64,000 bases of DNA from Mariannaea sp. PMI_226 (lineage: Eukaryota > Ascomycota > Sordariomycetes > Hypocreales > Nectriaceae): NCBI GenBank assembly GCA_024336345.1, contig JANFOG010000003.1, forward strand, positions 1,308,501 to 1,372,500, in the 5' to 3' direction. The translations under genes and the position numbers were made by a program. The notes under the pieces are model-generated. The model was not told the DNA's origin, ran no database searches, and saw nothing but the letters and a program-made list of their open reading frames with translations. The number at the start of each line of letters is the position of its first letter. Position 1 is the first letter of the stretch. Shown here piece after piece: positions 11,238 through 22,976 of this stretch.

Positions 11238-11870
11238 TTAGTAAGGGGCGGCGGCAGCCTGGCAGGCCTTGAGCTGCTCAAGGTACCAGTTGCAGATCTG
11301 CATGTTGCCGCCGTTGTCGTCCATGCACTTGGTGAAGTTCTGGGTGGCGCCGGCGCAGTTGTTGTAGTTCTGGTTCTGGGCAGGGGCCTCGGCAGCCTGG
11401 GCGACGGGGGCGGGAGCAGGCTCGGACGAGCCGCCGGAGAAGAAGCCAGTGATGGCGTGGCCGACCGAGGAGCCGATGGCAACACCACTGTGAAAGGGGC
11501 ATAACGATGTTAGCTACACGTGGTCGAAACGAGAGGCCATGAGGAATTTTGTTTTAGGGTCCATTCCATCCTGATCCACTCGACCCGGGAGGAAGCAAGC
11601 TTGATGTAGGGAAGCCAGCGTCCCAACGAGGGGCGAATTGTGTATCGGTTCGGAGAGGGATATCATGACTTACGCAGCAGTGGAAGCCACCTGTCCGAGG
11701 AGTCCGGGGCCCTGGGGAGCAGCCTGGACCATCATGGGCTGTTGAGGAGCGGCAGCAGGAGGGGGAGCGGCCATGGTGGTGGCAGGACGGTGCTGCTGGG
11801 GAGAGGGCTTAGGAGCAGCGGCGGTAGGGCGCACGGGAGCAGGGCGAGCAGCGGGTCGTTGACGAGGCAT
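11238..11870 (-). CDS. MIX17: CHCHD2/MIX17-type twin CX9C mitochondrial protein
   Basis: Small intermembrane-space protein of the CHCHD2/CHCHD10 family, imported by the Mia40 disulfide relay and linked to respiratory chain and cristae function. Exons 11674-11870 and 11238-11487 give 148 residues. The N-terminus is Pro/Ala/Arg-rich with no acidic residues. A Gly/Ala-rich hydrophobic centre (GPGLLGQVASTAA, then GVAIGSSVGHAITGFF across the intron) is the conserved family core. The C-terminus has the twin CX9C: C110, C120, C131 and C141. Start ATG at 11870 is the only one that gives the usual N-terminus MPRQRP. The yeast symbol is used by family analogy. Confidence 0.92.
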
Positions 11871-12776
11871 GTTTGCGGTGTTTGGAGGGGTTGTGAGTGG
11901 GATTGGTTGTTGTGGAAGTGAGGTGAGTCTCGTTGCGACTTTGTGGTGGTGGACGGAGCAAGGAAGATTTTAAAGGGTCTCTCGCGGTAGATGTCAAAGA
12001 GAGAGCGAGAGAAAGTCGTGTAATGCCGGGCGGAGAAAGAAGCCGAGAGTCGGATTTCCGGGGGGCCGGTGGTAGCTGGTAGCGGGATTGTGGGAGAGCA
12101 GCCAATAGGAAGAGGCGAATTGCAACGGCAAAAAGCGGATATGGGTATCTTTTTAGGAAAGCCTACCTTGTGGCGCAGTTTTTGTTGGACTTTTCTGCGT
12201 GGACTTTCCGTGGAAGAGTCGAGAAGAAGCTTTTGGTGAGGAGGAGGAAGAGTCATGTGTTATCGTGTGTACGTAGACCATCTCAGCGATGACATTGCAT
12301 CTTGACACCTACCTACCTATTCAATGCATCATGTGCTCAACAAAATCCCCGAGTTATTCCTTCATTTGACGGTGTTAACGGCGTTAGTTGACCAATTTGA
12401 TGTGCCTTGCCAATCCTCAGCGGCGGCTCAACCTAGGCCCAGTATTTCACGCATAGTAGTCTACAGTCTGCAGAGTAAATTTACTAGGCATGTAATTATA
12501 GTGCATACTATTTTGCTAACCCTTGCTATTGCTGTAGGTCCGTAGCTGGACCCTTGCTTCCGAGCGGATATAGTTGGAGCGCCTTGATATATGGAGTAGT
12601 AGCTACCTATCTGTCTTCAGAACCCTTGGAATTATGACTACACCAACAACCGTTTACCAGGTGGACTCCCTCCTCCCCAAAGCACCACCATCTCCCAGTC
12701 TGGTGTAGTTCCAGCGCCGCATCTCAGTCACTTGTCGGTCCCATCAGGAACGGGTTCCCCTCCCCCTTTTCACCAA
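11871..12776. other. intergenic: CHCHD2 promoter side
   Basis: 906 bp with no supported gene. The antisense-like ORFs at 11732-12256 run across the CHCHD2 start region in other frames. A CACCTACCTACCTATTC element lies near 12307-12322. Confidence 0.5.
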
Positions 12777-13895
12777 TCAAACATCACGTTTAGTACGGTT
12801 GGCATAACGGTCCTTTCCCCAGTTCTCAATGAGGCTGAACATCTTCGCCCTGACAAACGCCCACGTCTTGGCGATCTCGTCGATCATCGGAGGGTCACCC
12901 TCCACGGACGGTCGAACAACCACCCAGTCGTACCTCTCAACCAAGTCACGGCCCGGGTCGATCCACAGCCGGGCCACAAAGCCCGCAGCTCGACTCTCTG
13001 CACCACCCAGCCAATCTCTGTAGCCGTTGCACACGCCAAAGGCCGTGACGACGTCTCGGCACTCCAGCGGCGTAAAGTACAGCGTGCCCGTGTCGGTCGA
13101 GTAGCGGAAGCCGGCCCAGTGCCCGCCCGCAGCGCTGTAGCCTCGGATGGAGAGGAAATCGTGGTCTTTGACGAGGCTGGTGACGGGGATAAGGCAGTTG
13201 GGCAACGGCTTAATGCGGAAAAAGATTGCCTTGGCCGGCCAGTTCTCGGTCATGCCATAAGGTTCGATGTTCCCAATGCCATCAATCTCCGTCACGGGCT
13301 TCGCACGCCCCGAGTTGGGGACCAGCCCGAGCTTAGTCTCGGGCTCAGGCCAGCTTATCGCTGGGGCTCCCTCCCAGAAGCGAAACGAGACAATGATATC
13401 CTTGAGTTCAGGGAACACAGAGGAAGGGATATCTGTACGGAAGGGTGGTGCTGGGCCCCGATTGGGTCTGCCCAAGTGGAAGGAACTGTAGTGGATGACA
13501 AGGTTACGAATAGAGATCGTCTCCGACTTCTTTCCCAACCACTGCGGCGGAGGTAAGATATCACCATCTTCGAGCCGGAGCCTGTCGTTGAGGAGATCGA
13601 GACGCTCCATCTTGTGCTCTATAACCTTGCGGCTGGCATGGTAGGGGCCATCACCACACACAAGCAGTTTGACACGAAACAAGCGGAAGGCAGGGTGAAG
13701 CTGGCCCTCGACGATGGTGTTGAACAAATGGCACACAAGCCGGAGGTTCTGAATGGCACAGATTTTGTCGTACTGGTCGCCTGTCGCAGCAATATCAGTG
13801 CGGACGTCGACGAGGCGTTTGGGAATGGCAAGCTGGATGGCGCTGCAGATGATCTCCTTGGGGAGCCTGAGGAGGGGAAAAGGTGCGTCTTCCAT
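12777..13895 (-). CDS. F-box-like protein of unknown target
   Basis: Single-exon protein of 372 residues. The N-terminus PFPLLRLPKEIICSAIQLA followed by ICAIQNLRLVCHLFN matches the short F-box-like leader common in filamentous fungi (LP-x-E-I start, then LRLVC). The rest (for example HWAGFRYSTDTGTLYFTPLE) has no domain I can name. F-box proteins are substrate adaptors of SCF ubiquitin ligases; that role is inference here. I chose the ATG at 13895; the next in-frame upstream codon at 13901 is TTG. A long plus-strand ORF opposite it (12732-13556) is a shadow. Confidence 0.7.
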   Translation of the reverse strand: MEDAPFPLLRLPKEIICSAIQLAIPKRLVDVRTDIAATGDQYDKICAIQNLRLVCHLFNTIVEGQLHPAFRLFRVKLLVCGDGPYHASRKVIEHKMERLDLLNDRLRLEDGDILPPPQWLGKKSETISIRNLVIHYSSFHLGRPNRGPAPPFRTDIPSSVFPELKDIIVSFRFWEGAPAISWPEPETKLGLVPNSGRAKPVTEIDGIGNIEPYGMTENWPAKAIFFRIKPLPNCLIPVTSLVKDHDFLSIRGYSAAGGHWAGFRYSTDTGTLYFTPLECRDVVTAFGVCNGYRDWLGGAESRAAGFVARLWIDPGRDLVERYDWVVVRPSVEGDPPMIDEIAKTWAFVRAKMFSLIENWGKDRYANRTKRDV

Positions 13896-13901
13896 GGTCA
13901 A

Positions 13902-14692
13902 TGATTTTTTTTTTTAATTTGTAATGTGACAATGTGACAATGTTCCTTGGAAAATTGAATTAGGAAGCAAAACGGGGATGGCAGGATGAAATCTGTCCCG
14001 CATTCCTCATTGCCTCACTCAACCTGAGGTAGGTTTGTGCATGCAGTCCAGTCACCAAGGTTCAGCCAGCGCCACGATTTTCCTGTTGTGCAGCAAGGTA
14101 CTCGAAGATCTGTACCCCATCAAATTGACACTTGGGTGTGAAGTACATGCTGACTATTCGTCCCGGTGAGAAACGGATGCGATGTGAGTGAGTGAGTGAG
14201 TGAGTGTGTGTCAATAATGAATCATTTCCACCATTTTTATCTCACACCCTTTCTATTCTTGTAATGCTTTCGGGAAGGAAATTAAAATATAAACTCCTTT
14301 TTGAAGATGAGTTTGTCGTAGACGGGAGGGAAAAAAAAAATAAGAGCCTCAACTCCCGAAACGCCTTGTATCCCAACTATTTTTTTTTGTCCAAATACCT
14401 GCTCTTCCACGAGAATCCATTGCTTGCCAAGTTTCGCCAAGGTATCCGTAGATAAAGGAATACTGGCGAACCACCTAATCACCTGCATAGTTGATTCGCT
14501 TCCTCTGCTTCAGACCCCCTCAAGCATTTTTTGGGGTGACACAGTAAGGGCTCAAGTGCGTGAAAACAGCCACTGAGGTGGGAGAGATTGCACCAAACCA
14601 CATCACTACCCTCTGAAGCAAGATGTCGTGGGCCTCTCAGCGGTACAGCAATGTGCAATGCAGGAGCGGGGTGCATCCATGTGGACGCTGAT
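13902..14692. other. intergenic with TGAG microsatellite
   Basis: 791 bp with no supported gene. Contains A/T runs just upstream of the F-box-like gene and the tetranucleotide repeat at 14184-14206. Confidence 0.55.
14184..14206. repeat. (TGAG)n microsatellite
   Basis: About five TGAG units ending in TGTGTG, in intergenic DNA. Confidence 0.85.
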
Positions 14693-15426
14693 TCACTTCT
14701 GTCTTTGCTTCTTCTTATGCTTCTTCTTGCTCTTCCCATCTGAAGCATCTGAAGCAGGTCCTGATGATGGGGGTGCTGGAGAATCGGCTGGCCTCTTTCG
14801 ATTCTCAACAGACTTGAGGAGGGCCTTTGCGCGCTCTTCAGCCACCTTCTCTGCAAGCTTGCTAGCAATTGTCTTGTTATCGGCCTGGAACAACAACAAA
14901 AGGTTGTTAGACATCCACATCAAAATTGAACACGACAAAAACACGGTGCTTTACCACCTACCAAGTCTGCCTTGAGGATACGGGCGGCGGCCTCTTGATT
15001 CACTATGAGAGAGCGTGACTCCTCTGGTGTCTCAGCTGCTTTGATTTTGGCAAAGTACTGCTGCACCCGCTTGAGCTCAGTGAAGACTGCATGGTTCTGG
15101 GCATCAGTGCCATCCAGTTTTAGTGCGGCTGCCATCCCGTGTGTAGCGGTCAGTAAAAAGCAAAAAAGTAGAAACAAAGAAACAAGAAAAAAAAGGGGAT
15201 AGAAATGGGAGCATGTTCAAGTCTGCAAGGGGGTGCACAACATACAGAAAAGTAGCGAGTCGATGGCATAGGCAGCGAGCGAAAAGAACTTGGCCTTGTC
15301 GAGCAGGGGCAGCTGTGAGGACAGGCCTTCAAGGTCACCGAGGAAGGGCTGCAGTGCTTCTTCTAGCGATTCGAGTTGCTCATCCAAGCGAAGGAGATCG
15401 GAGGCAATGTCTCTGACGTCTGACAT
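14693..15426 (-). CDS. LRP1: C1D/Lrp1 (Rrp47) nuclear exosome cofactor
   Basis: C1D/Lrp1 binds the N-terminal domain of Rrp6 and nucleic acid, supporting 3' processing of rRNA, snoRNA and snRNA by the nuclear exosome. Exons 15246-15426, 14962-15128 and 14693-14884 give 179 residues. The Sas10/Utp3/C1D helical domain covers about 1-115: LLRLDEQLESLEEALQPFL, DKAKFFSLAAYAIDSLLF, then ALKLDGTDAQNHAVFTELKR and VQQYFAKIKAAE. The C-terminus is a Lys-rich tail (KKKHKKKQRQK) typical of the family and probably involved in RNA binding and nuclear import. Start ATG at 15426 gives MSDVRD; longer in-frame upstream translation lacks similarity. Confidence 0.88.
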
Positions 15427-16439
15427 GGCCGCGACTGCGTCAGCGTGGTGGCTTTGGAAGAGAGAAGAGTCGAGATAGGATTGGTGGTGATGGTCATGCA
15501 AAAGCCTTTTGACATGAAAAGAAAGCGACTTGCAGACTTGACTTTGACTGTGAGGCCAAATATGGACTAGCGCTGGAGTCCAGGTTGTCATGATGCATAA
15601 GGTGCCTTAGTTGCTTAGGGTAGGCACCTCAGGCAGGTATCCCCATACCTTCTCAACGACTGGGGGCCAGTATGGTACCTTATGCTTGTATCGGGGAGAT
15701 GTGCCGGTCCCCCGTTATGGACTAACTCATATAAACTCACTAGATACCCAAGAAGGTACCTGACTTGGGTACGTCCAAGTTCAAGTCCAAGTACTCTATT
15801 CTCAGTCCTGTGCATGCGTTAAAGATGGAAATATTTTTCTCATTGTATCGGTGCGTTCCTACATGAATTGACAGTACTACAGAAAACACACTTGTGATAC
15901 CGCGATTTTGTTGTGTCCAAAACGAAATGCCTGAACTCCTTGTTTGACCCCCTCTTCATATCATGGTGTTTCATGCTGGTTGAAGTGTGTAGGTAGACAA
16001 CTGGGAAGACGCGGCAAACGAGGCAAACGGAGGCAAACAAGGCCGTGTCTCACTCACCCCCCCTGTAAGTGCTGGACGAGGATGCACAAGAGGAATAGCA
16101 TCGCTGTTTATTTGCAATTCAAAGAGAAAGGAAAAAGTAAGAGATGAGTGTTGGTGGCTTGCATTGTCTAATGCATCGTACTATCAGTAGGACTCACTCA
16201 GTGAGGCGTCGTCAACTGGTGAAGTTGCAGTACTCCTAAACTGCCCATTGTCATTTGTTAGATCATTTTTTTTCTTCACCATTACTTACTTGCCCACTTA
16301 TTCATTTACTTCATTTGCTCTTCTATCCTCCTCGGGCTTGATTCTCGAGCAGAAAGTGGATAGATAGTCTGGATATTTTCATCTGGCCTCGGTCGCCGTC
16401 TTATGACCAACGTAACGCCAAGGGCCTGAACGAAACAAG
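15427..16439. other. intergenic between divergent C1D and coiled-coil genes
   Basis: 1.0 kb with no supported gene. Contains TAGGTAC/GTACCT words around 15596-15770 and CT-rich leader-like sequence before 16440. Confidence 0.5.
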
Positions 16440-17127
16440 ATGACAAAGGGTGGAGACGTAGCGAAGAAACGCAGTGTGTGTGGCCTTGTTTCCTTGGATA
16501 TTCACACTGATTTACCTACCAAGTCTCGTAACTGATACCGAAACTGACGTTAACTCGACACAGCCAGAGGAGACTGCGCGATACAAGGAGGACGTGAGGA
16601 TCGTTCGGCATGGAACGGACTCTGATTTCAATTCAATCGAGCAACGGATCAGAAACTACCGCTTCCAAGAGGCTCAAGCCAACGAACTGGCAGATAAGGC
16701 GATGACAGCCGTCCAGAAAGAGAACAGACGCCTGCGTGCCCTTCTCGAGCACATGGGCATGGACCAAGGGTGTGTGGATTCAGCACTGCAGCATGGGGGG
16801 CTCTCTGGTCCTCAATCTCAACCTCAACCGGCTGCCGTCTGGCAGTCAACTAAGAGAGACTCCGCTAGCGAGAAAGTGTTGGCTCTGCAGTATGCCCTAT
16901 CAAAGAAGCCCACCGTCTTTCTCGACATCCCTAACCCAAAGGGTCGAGTCACTTTTGAAGAAGGCAAGAAGATGTACTGGTCAGATCCAAACTTCACTAA
17001 GGGTGAGCGGGACAAGATGCAGGCAAATGGCATCGACCCAGTTGCAGCAGGTGTACTGCGAAGCCTCGGCCAGTACAAAGAGGGAAGCGAGAAGACTACT
17101 ACGTACAGTGGGAGCTCTGCGGCTTGA
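16440..17127 (+). CDS. small coiled-coil (bZIP-like, no clear basic region) protein
   Basis: I do not recognise a named family. The model has a 12-codon first exon (16440-16475, MTKGGDVAKKRS) and second exon 16564-17127, phase 0, giving 199 residues. The intron has a GTGTGT donor, CTGAC/TAAC branch-like words and a CACAG acceptor. Residues about 42-84 form a helix with leucine-zipper-like spacing (IEQRIRNYRFQEAQANELAD, then VQKENRRLRALLEHM). It resembles the zipper half of fungal bZIP proteins, but the N-x7-R/K basic motif is degenerate. The C-terminal half (KPTVFLDIPNPKGRVTFEE) is not a known domain. Without the intron, translation could start at ATG 16474, which gives a less convincing hydrophobic N-terminus. 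Confidence 0.6.
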
Positions 17128-18599
17128 GACAGACAGAGAGAGAGAAGGACAACATCCACGTATAGGAAACTATTGGTTTCATTGCCTTAAGTAATGATTT
17201 CCTTGATGCCAATGTACATCGAGTGTATCTGTTACCAGTGAGCCGAAGGATGAAAGGGAGAACTGAAGTGCCAGGCAAAACTGGAAATGGGGTACAAAGT
17301 CAGTATCAAGGCAACTAGTTCAGCTTGATGGCAGCTCGGCCCCTCCCTTTCACATTGATAATGCTAGTCACTGGCAAGCAACTGGAAAGGAGCCGTACCC
17401 TCGACCAAGATCTCTCCCGTACTCTATCACGATTGCCGATCGATTCACCCTTCCCATTCTGAATAGATTACAGAGTAGCATGTACGATGAAGTACCGGCC
17501 TCGATTCGAAGCCCATTACCCGGTTTGGCAGGGTAGTTAAAATTACAGTATTTGCTGTCAGAAAAAAAGCAACTATACTCCGTACCATGCACAGAAGCGA
17601 GCATTCATCCAAGCTGGAACTGTAACTCATCACATACACTAATTATGAAGCTGGAATAGCCAAGAAAGGACCAGAAGCCGGTGGCTTTTATGTTTGCTTT
17701 TTCGGGTTTCCACTTCCACCAGTCACCGCACAACACAACGCGACGATGCGACATGCCGAGAGAGACTAAGGACGGCCCTCATCCCGTGTCTTGGTCGATC
17801 CTCCTGTGCGTCAACCAGGGTGCTCATTTGCTTATTTATGAGTAAGGCTGTGCCGGATGCCTGCCGGATGTGAGAAGACGCAAGCCACTGGCAAGTTCCC
17901 CCATCCAACAAGACCATCGAGTCAACCGCCTGCACTGTTTTCTCTTTTCTCACCAGAGCGTGGGTTCACTCCTCTTACCGTACCCATGCCGGCATGATTC
18001 CGTTACCACCCCCGGTCATCTACCGAATGAGCCAACCAACTGATGATGCTGGCCCCCTGGTGGATATAGGAATATACCATAGCAGCACTTTGGCCCTATT
18101 TCTGGGCAGCAGCCAACTGTAGGTAATTGATATACATTGATCCGAAGCAAACTGTGCACTTTTCCAGACGGAATATATGCCTATGAAAGTCGTTCCCACC
18201 ATCTGCTCTTTTTTTTTACCCTCCCACAAGTCAAGCACAAAATGCCCCGATTCACTACATCATGGAATAAATGAGAAATGTTAATAGCATGAGAACAGTC
18301 TGTTGAGAGGCGTTTGTTCCCCTGTTACTACCCGACTCTGTGGGCTGTCGTCCAATCGCTATCATTCATCACGTAGCCACCTGTGATGCCTGTCACCCGA
18401 CAACACACACCCCAGCTCATTCCCCCGCATAACCTTCGTCGTGACCTGTATCTTCCTCTCATCTAATTTTTTTTATCGCTCGCTTCTTCCTTGATGGAGA
18501 GCAAACCATAGAGTTTTCCAAATATCTTCTTGCCCAGAATTGAAGTACTCTATATCGAGTGTTTCCCCTCCACCCTCCGGCATCGCCGCTGTTGTCGTG
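17128..18599. other. gene-free stretch
   Basis: 1.5 kb with no supported gene; only short ORFs without domain features on either strand. Probably 3' flank of the coiled-coil gene and promoter of the next orphan gene. Confidence 0.5.
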
Positions 18600-19335
18600 A
18601 TGGAAACCATGCCCTTGACACGAGAGAACCTCCTCAGGCATAACGGCTGCTGGATCGCGCCTCCATCGACCGACCCTGTTACCTGTGTGAAAACTAGATT
18701 TAAAAACACGCTGAGGGGCCTCAAGATGATGGGCCCCGAGGGATTCAAGACGATTGAAGAATGTGACATCTGTACCGATGGAAGCACACTGTCTTATAGA
18801 GGTTCGGATCCTCCCGAATGGGATAGCCTCGAGTTTTGGGAGCGGCATATGAGACCTCTGGACGGCAAATTCCAAACTCTCTGCTTCTTCTTTAATTATC
18901 AATTGGATGAAAACAACCGGTTGATAACGGATCAGCACTGCACTATCCACGACGCGGGTAATGAAAATGGTGATGTGAGGCCTTGGATACTGGCGATAAC
19001 CTGTTAGATACTACACAGCCGGATTTTGATATCTTTTCCATTCATTAACACGCCGCACAGGTGAAATTGAAATACCGCCAGATGGCATATGGCATCCCCC
19101 TCCGATAACTCCCTTCGCGGAAGAGAAGGGAGAGAAGAGAGCATCCACCAGTGATTGCGACAAGAATGCCGAGGCGTCGACTCCTATCGGACTGAAGAGC
19201 TCTTGCTATGCATCGGAGGGGCTTCAAATTCGTCCCGTTGCATCTCAAGAAATTGGAAACTCGTCTTCCACAGTGCTAAAGAGCACGCGAGCCTCGAATC
19301 GCAAACGTGCGTATAGTGAGATATCCTCTTCCTGA
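18600..19335 (+). CDS. orphan protein, function unknown
   Basis: Two exons, 18600-19002 and 19061-19335, splice in frame to 225 residues. The junction uses donor GTTAGA and acceptor CACAG, with the codon TGT split 1/2. The N-terminal half is aromatic and Cys-containing (WIAPPSTDPVTCVKTRF, FWERHMRPLDGKFQTLCFFF) and looks like a folded domain. The second exon is Ser-rich and ends in a basic patch (RASNRKRAYSEI), possibly a nuclear localisation signal. I chose the ATG at 18600; the in-frame opening at 18540 is TTG. Coherent reading frame across a clean intron supports a real gene. I cannot assign a family. Confidence 0.55.
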
Positions 19336-20913
19336 CAAGATGATAAGGTGTGTATGCACAGTGCATTTCTTTCCCCTCTAAAAAGCTAGCAGCTCAGATA
19401 CTGGCCTATCTATTTCTTTTTTTAATTATTCTAATGTCCTATAAAAGTTAGGCTTTCTTTCTTTATTTCTTGCACTATTGAACGTAAGGAGAAGGGGGAG
19501 TGTGGGTGGATTTTCGGTATGAAGTGCAGGATGCAGCCGGTACTGCTGATAGCCGTGTGTAACACTCTTCAGAACGGGAAACAGCCGATAAAGCATAGCC
19601 TGAAGGTATTATGTGTTGCTCGCAGTTTGAAAAAAGTTGAGAAACTGAGATGAGGAGAAGCGGAAGTCGCCTGGTGCTGACAATTCCAAGACCGAGATGC
19701 GCGTCCCCGTTTGGACGAGAAAGAGCAATAGCTCGTAAACAGGCATTTACTTGACTGGAGTTCCATGAAAAGGATAGTAAGATATTATACTTCTATACGT
19801 TTTGGATATCTACTTTGTGTGATGATCTTCATTGTGCAACAAACGCTCACCGTCTCAACTCCGCTACCTCCATGCGATGCTCGCTATGCGGGTCTCTGGC
19901 TTCTAGGAAGACCTATAGTCGTTTCCTGTATAAAATCTCCATTTCAATTCAGTGCGACGGAAGCCATTTCTGACAATGATGAGATAGAAGAACAGGAATG
20001 TGAAGCGAGTGATTAGCATCGCTGATGCACCCTGGTATAAGAGTAACGGTTAGCGCATGTGTGTGATGCGGTCACTTCTTCTAAGCAGACATACCCGCCA
20101 ATGCGATGCCAAACATCAGGAAATACAATATGGGGTATCTTTCACAGATGAATTACCAACATACTTCGCTGTCAGTGACTGTCTATCATTCCAAATGACT
20201 CGGCTCGGAGTGAAAGAGAGATCCAGCACTGCAGTATAAAGCTCAAATCATTCCCCCACATTCGTCACAATTCAAACTCTTGATCAGTATTCAACGAAGC
20301 ACGACCAGCTCAGAAACAAAGAGAAAAAAAATATGTGCGTTCAATATATAACAAGAATCCTCTGGATCGGTGGAGGCTGCAAGCTTGGGGTGTGCGACCA
20401 ATATGAATACGAGGCCGAGATCTGTGAGCATGAGCCTGCTCAGGGTTTTCGAGTCTGCCCCAGGTTCAGAATCGTAAATCGCGGTGTTCAGAGAAGGAAA
20501 GGACCTCGACCAGGGCACTGTCATCAGGAGCCGAAATAATTTTCGTAGGCTAGTTTATTGTCCCCTTGCCGCGACTGATGGCCGACACTTTTGCTGGGAA
20601 GGTATTTACTATTCAGTTACAATAGACAGTATTTCAGGTATTGATGTTGAAATACCCCTCTAAAGGGACCAGAATTATACTCTGCAATCCAAAATCCTTG
20701 TTGGTAGCAATGATCTCAACTAAGGCGTTGATATACTTTAGTTCTTCCAGCTCTCAACCACCTGCACCGAGCAACGTAACTTCGTTGTTTGAGCTGATGG
20801 AACTGTCATCTTCAGCAGAAGTCTCGTGTCTTTAAAAAGATTTATTCACTCAATTTAATCAACATCAATCAGTCGCACGTAGTCAACAGCCATTGAGAAC
20901 AAGTACGGTCGTA
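19336..20913. other. gene-poor stretch with weak small ORFs
   Basis: About 1.6 kb. Besides the Cys-rich ORF at 20333, there is a plus-strand ORF at 19765-20016 (83 codons) with a hydrophobic N-terminus (YLLCVMIFIVQQTL) that could be a small membrane or secreted protein. I see no further support for it. Confidence 0.4.
20333..20539 (+). CDS. possible small Cys-containing protein (68 aa)
   Basis: An ATG preceded by an A-rich tract opens 68 codons with cysteines at positions 2, 16, 21, 31, 42 and 63. The MC start followed by spaced Cys and EHEP resembles small intracellular Cys proteins annotated in many fungi, but the match is by eye and weak. No signal peptide. May be chance. Confidence 0.25.
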   Translation: MCVQYITRILWIGGGCKLGVCDQYEYEAEICEHEPAQGFRVCPRFRIVNRGVQRRKGPRPGHCHQEPK

Positions 20914-22556
20914 TCATTCTTGCCGACTATATAGTCGCCGCACTCCTCCGCACCACTTGAGACATAGACTCAAGTCTTTCTTTTGGTGGTCTCCACAAGC
21001 CGTTGTAGTAAAATCAGACATTGGGACTCCGCTCTGAAACAACCTAGATGAGGCCTTCTCCCATGCTATGCTGGTGACTGAAAGTAGTGTTGCCAACGGG
21101 GCAAAATTTGGGAAGGTGGGAGAGCTCAGGGCCGAATTCTGGTCCAGAGGTGGAGATGCCGGATTTGCCATTAGGTCAGGGAAACCATATCCCAAGACCA
21201 TTTGGGTGATTCCAGAAGAATCAGGCATTGCTTGGAAAGTCGGATCATACTGCGCCGGGCTTTGTTCCGGGCAGCTGATATCAAGCTCAAAGGACATTGG
21301 GTAGGGCCCATGAGGAGCCAACGGTTGAAAAGGAATCCAAGCTTTAGGGATTAGATTCATCTGACTAGTGACAGTTACCGGATCTTCCTGGCCAGTTTGA
21401 GACGAAGTCTCATCTGCGGAAGCTTGCCAAGCTTCCAGCGGTCCTAGGCCATGTGGCAGACCCCAGATCGGCTGAACAAAGGACATCTGCCTCTGTCGCT
21501 GAAGCTTCTGGTGAGGCATCAGTGGCGTCAGGTTTCCTCTCTTATCAAAGAGAGTTTGGACGTCAAGCTTGATCATGGCCTCGTTTTCCTCGTTTGTCTC
21601 GGTTGATTTTGTCTTGTTATGCTTGAACTTCTTGGGCTTTCTAGCCCATTCAGAACTCGTCTCCATTGGGACAAACCGCCCGTCTCGTTTGAGGGCTTCG
21701 GCTGACAGAAACTCCACGCAACTGCCATCTAGATATCTCATGACGGCTGTAGCGCCTTTCTTATAGGTCTCGCTCCACTTTTGGGTTTCTATTTCCTTGA
21801 CAACGTCCTCAAGGCGAAGCTCGTCTGATGGAAGGTCGTTCTCAAGACTGTAGAGAGAACATACGTCAGCTGGTGTACGTATAAGTAGAGAGGAAAGAAT
21901 TGGAGAGGTAGAACTAGCCAGTCATCACCATCGATAGAAAAGGCGGTGGTAAGAAATAGGCCAGGGTGAGCATTGTACAGGATCTGCAGTTGCTCGCCTA
22001 CTTTCTCCAGGTCGCTGCAGTCAGAGGCGTTTTTGTCTGGGTTACCTTTCAGAAAGCGAACAATGGCATTTGGATCGGCGCCAAACACGATTTTGTCGTC
22101 GAAACTGGCCCTGAGTCGTATGAATTGCAGAGAGCAGATGCGTCTGATAGCCTGACCGTCAATGAAGATTCCATTGAACAGCCGGTCGGGGAGGTTTTCC
22201 CCATCGGGCATGCTCTTGATAACCTGTGATGGCTCCTTGATCCATGATTCTACCACATCGAGATGTTCTGCAAAGATGACGGGATATCGCTTGAATGTCA
22301 CATAGTTGCATATTATGGACTGAAGCGCTTCTGGTATGCAGACTCTGCCCGACGTGATGTCTCGCAGCAAAAACCTCATGCACCTCTTAGCCTAGGGCAT
22401 GGTATATGTTTGATAAGCTTCCAAGAGTAGACTGAAGAATATAAAGAGATGACGAAAACGTACTTCAGGAGTGTCTAATAACAGGTTGCCGTCCTTGTTG
22501 TTTGCACATTCCTTGAGGACTTGCTCGGCCAAGGGTTTGCTATATTCAACACCCAT
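20914..22556 (-). CDS. HPG-motif protein, possible MAT1-1-2-like
   Basis: Three exons, 22464-22556, 21929-22391 and 20914-21869, give 503 residues. Intron 2 uses GTGATG and a CACCAG acceptor, about 59 nt; a nearby TACAG acceptor breaks frame. Residues 35-190 look like a helical domain (ALQSIICNYVTFKRYPVIFA, LQFIRLRASFDDKIVFG), ending in QILYNAHPGLFLTTAFSID with H173-P174-G175. Mating-type protein MAT1-1-2 of Sordariomycetes is defined by a domain named HPG after invariant His, Pro and Gly, and its size is similar (about 400-500 residues). The C-terminal half is Pro/Ser-rich and disordered-looking. Neither an alpha-box, an HMG box, SLA2 nor APN2 lies in this window, so this is not a standard MAT locus. 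The family call is inference from motif and layout. Confidence 0.6.
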
Positions 22557-22976
22557 TTCGATTGGTGCAGTAGAATGTATCTGTTCTTTCTCTGTGCGGT
22601 AACTAAAACCTATTCTTAAAGATACCTATGAATGCAATAGCCGTTGGAGGAGGGAAACGGGTGGTACCCTTCAGCTATTAGTACTATTACTGCTGTTCCA
22701 GCAATCCGGCCTGAGTGGGGTCTGGGGGTGCCGCAGTAGAGGCATCATGGGCTGCTCGGGCTGAGACACTCCAGCCATTTCTGACGCCAATCAAGAATGA
22801 TCCTTGCCATGAGGGGGACGGCACGGTTAATCAATGGTTAGTTGTGATCTCTCCAAATCCTCCATCCTACCGAATGGATGTCTGTTTTCCTAGGAGGTTA
22901 CCTCTACTTCGGATCAGTGTTCTGCTATTGTCCCTTTACTGTCTCCTCTCGAACGTTACATCCATCTTTGCAAGCA
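22557..22976. promoter_or_regulatory. shared divergent promoter of two orphan genes
   Basis: 420 bp separates the start codons of the HPG-motif gene (minus) and the next orphan gene (plus). The plus frame is open back to 22878 (MSVFLGG), so that gene could start upstream. No specific operator recognised. Confidence 0.4.

Noticed and set aside
12732..13556. 274-codon plus-strand ORF
   Set aside because: Antisense shadow of the F-box-like gene; composition is that of a mirrored coding frame.
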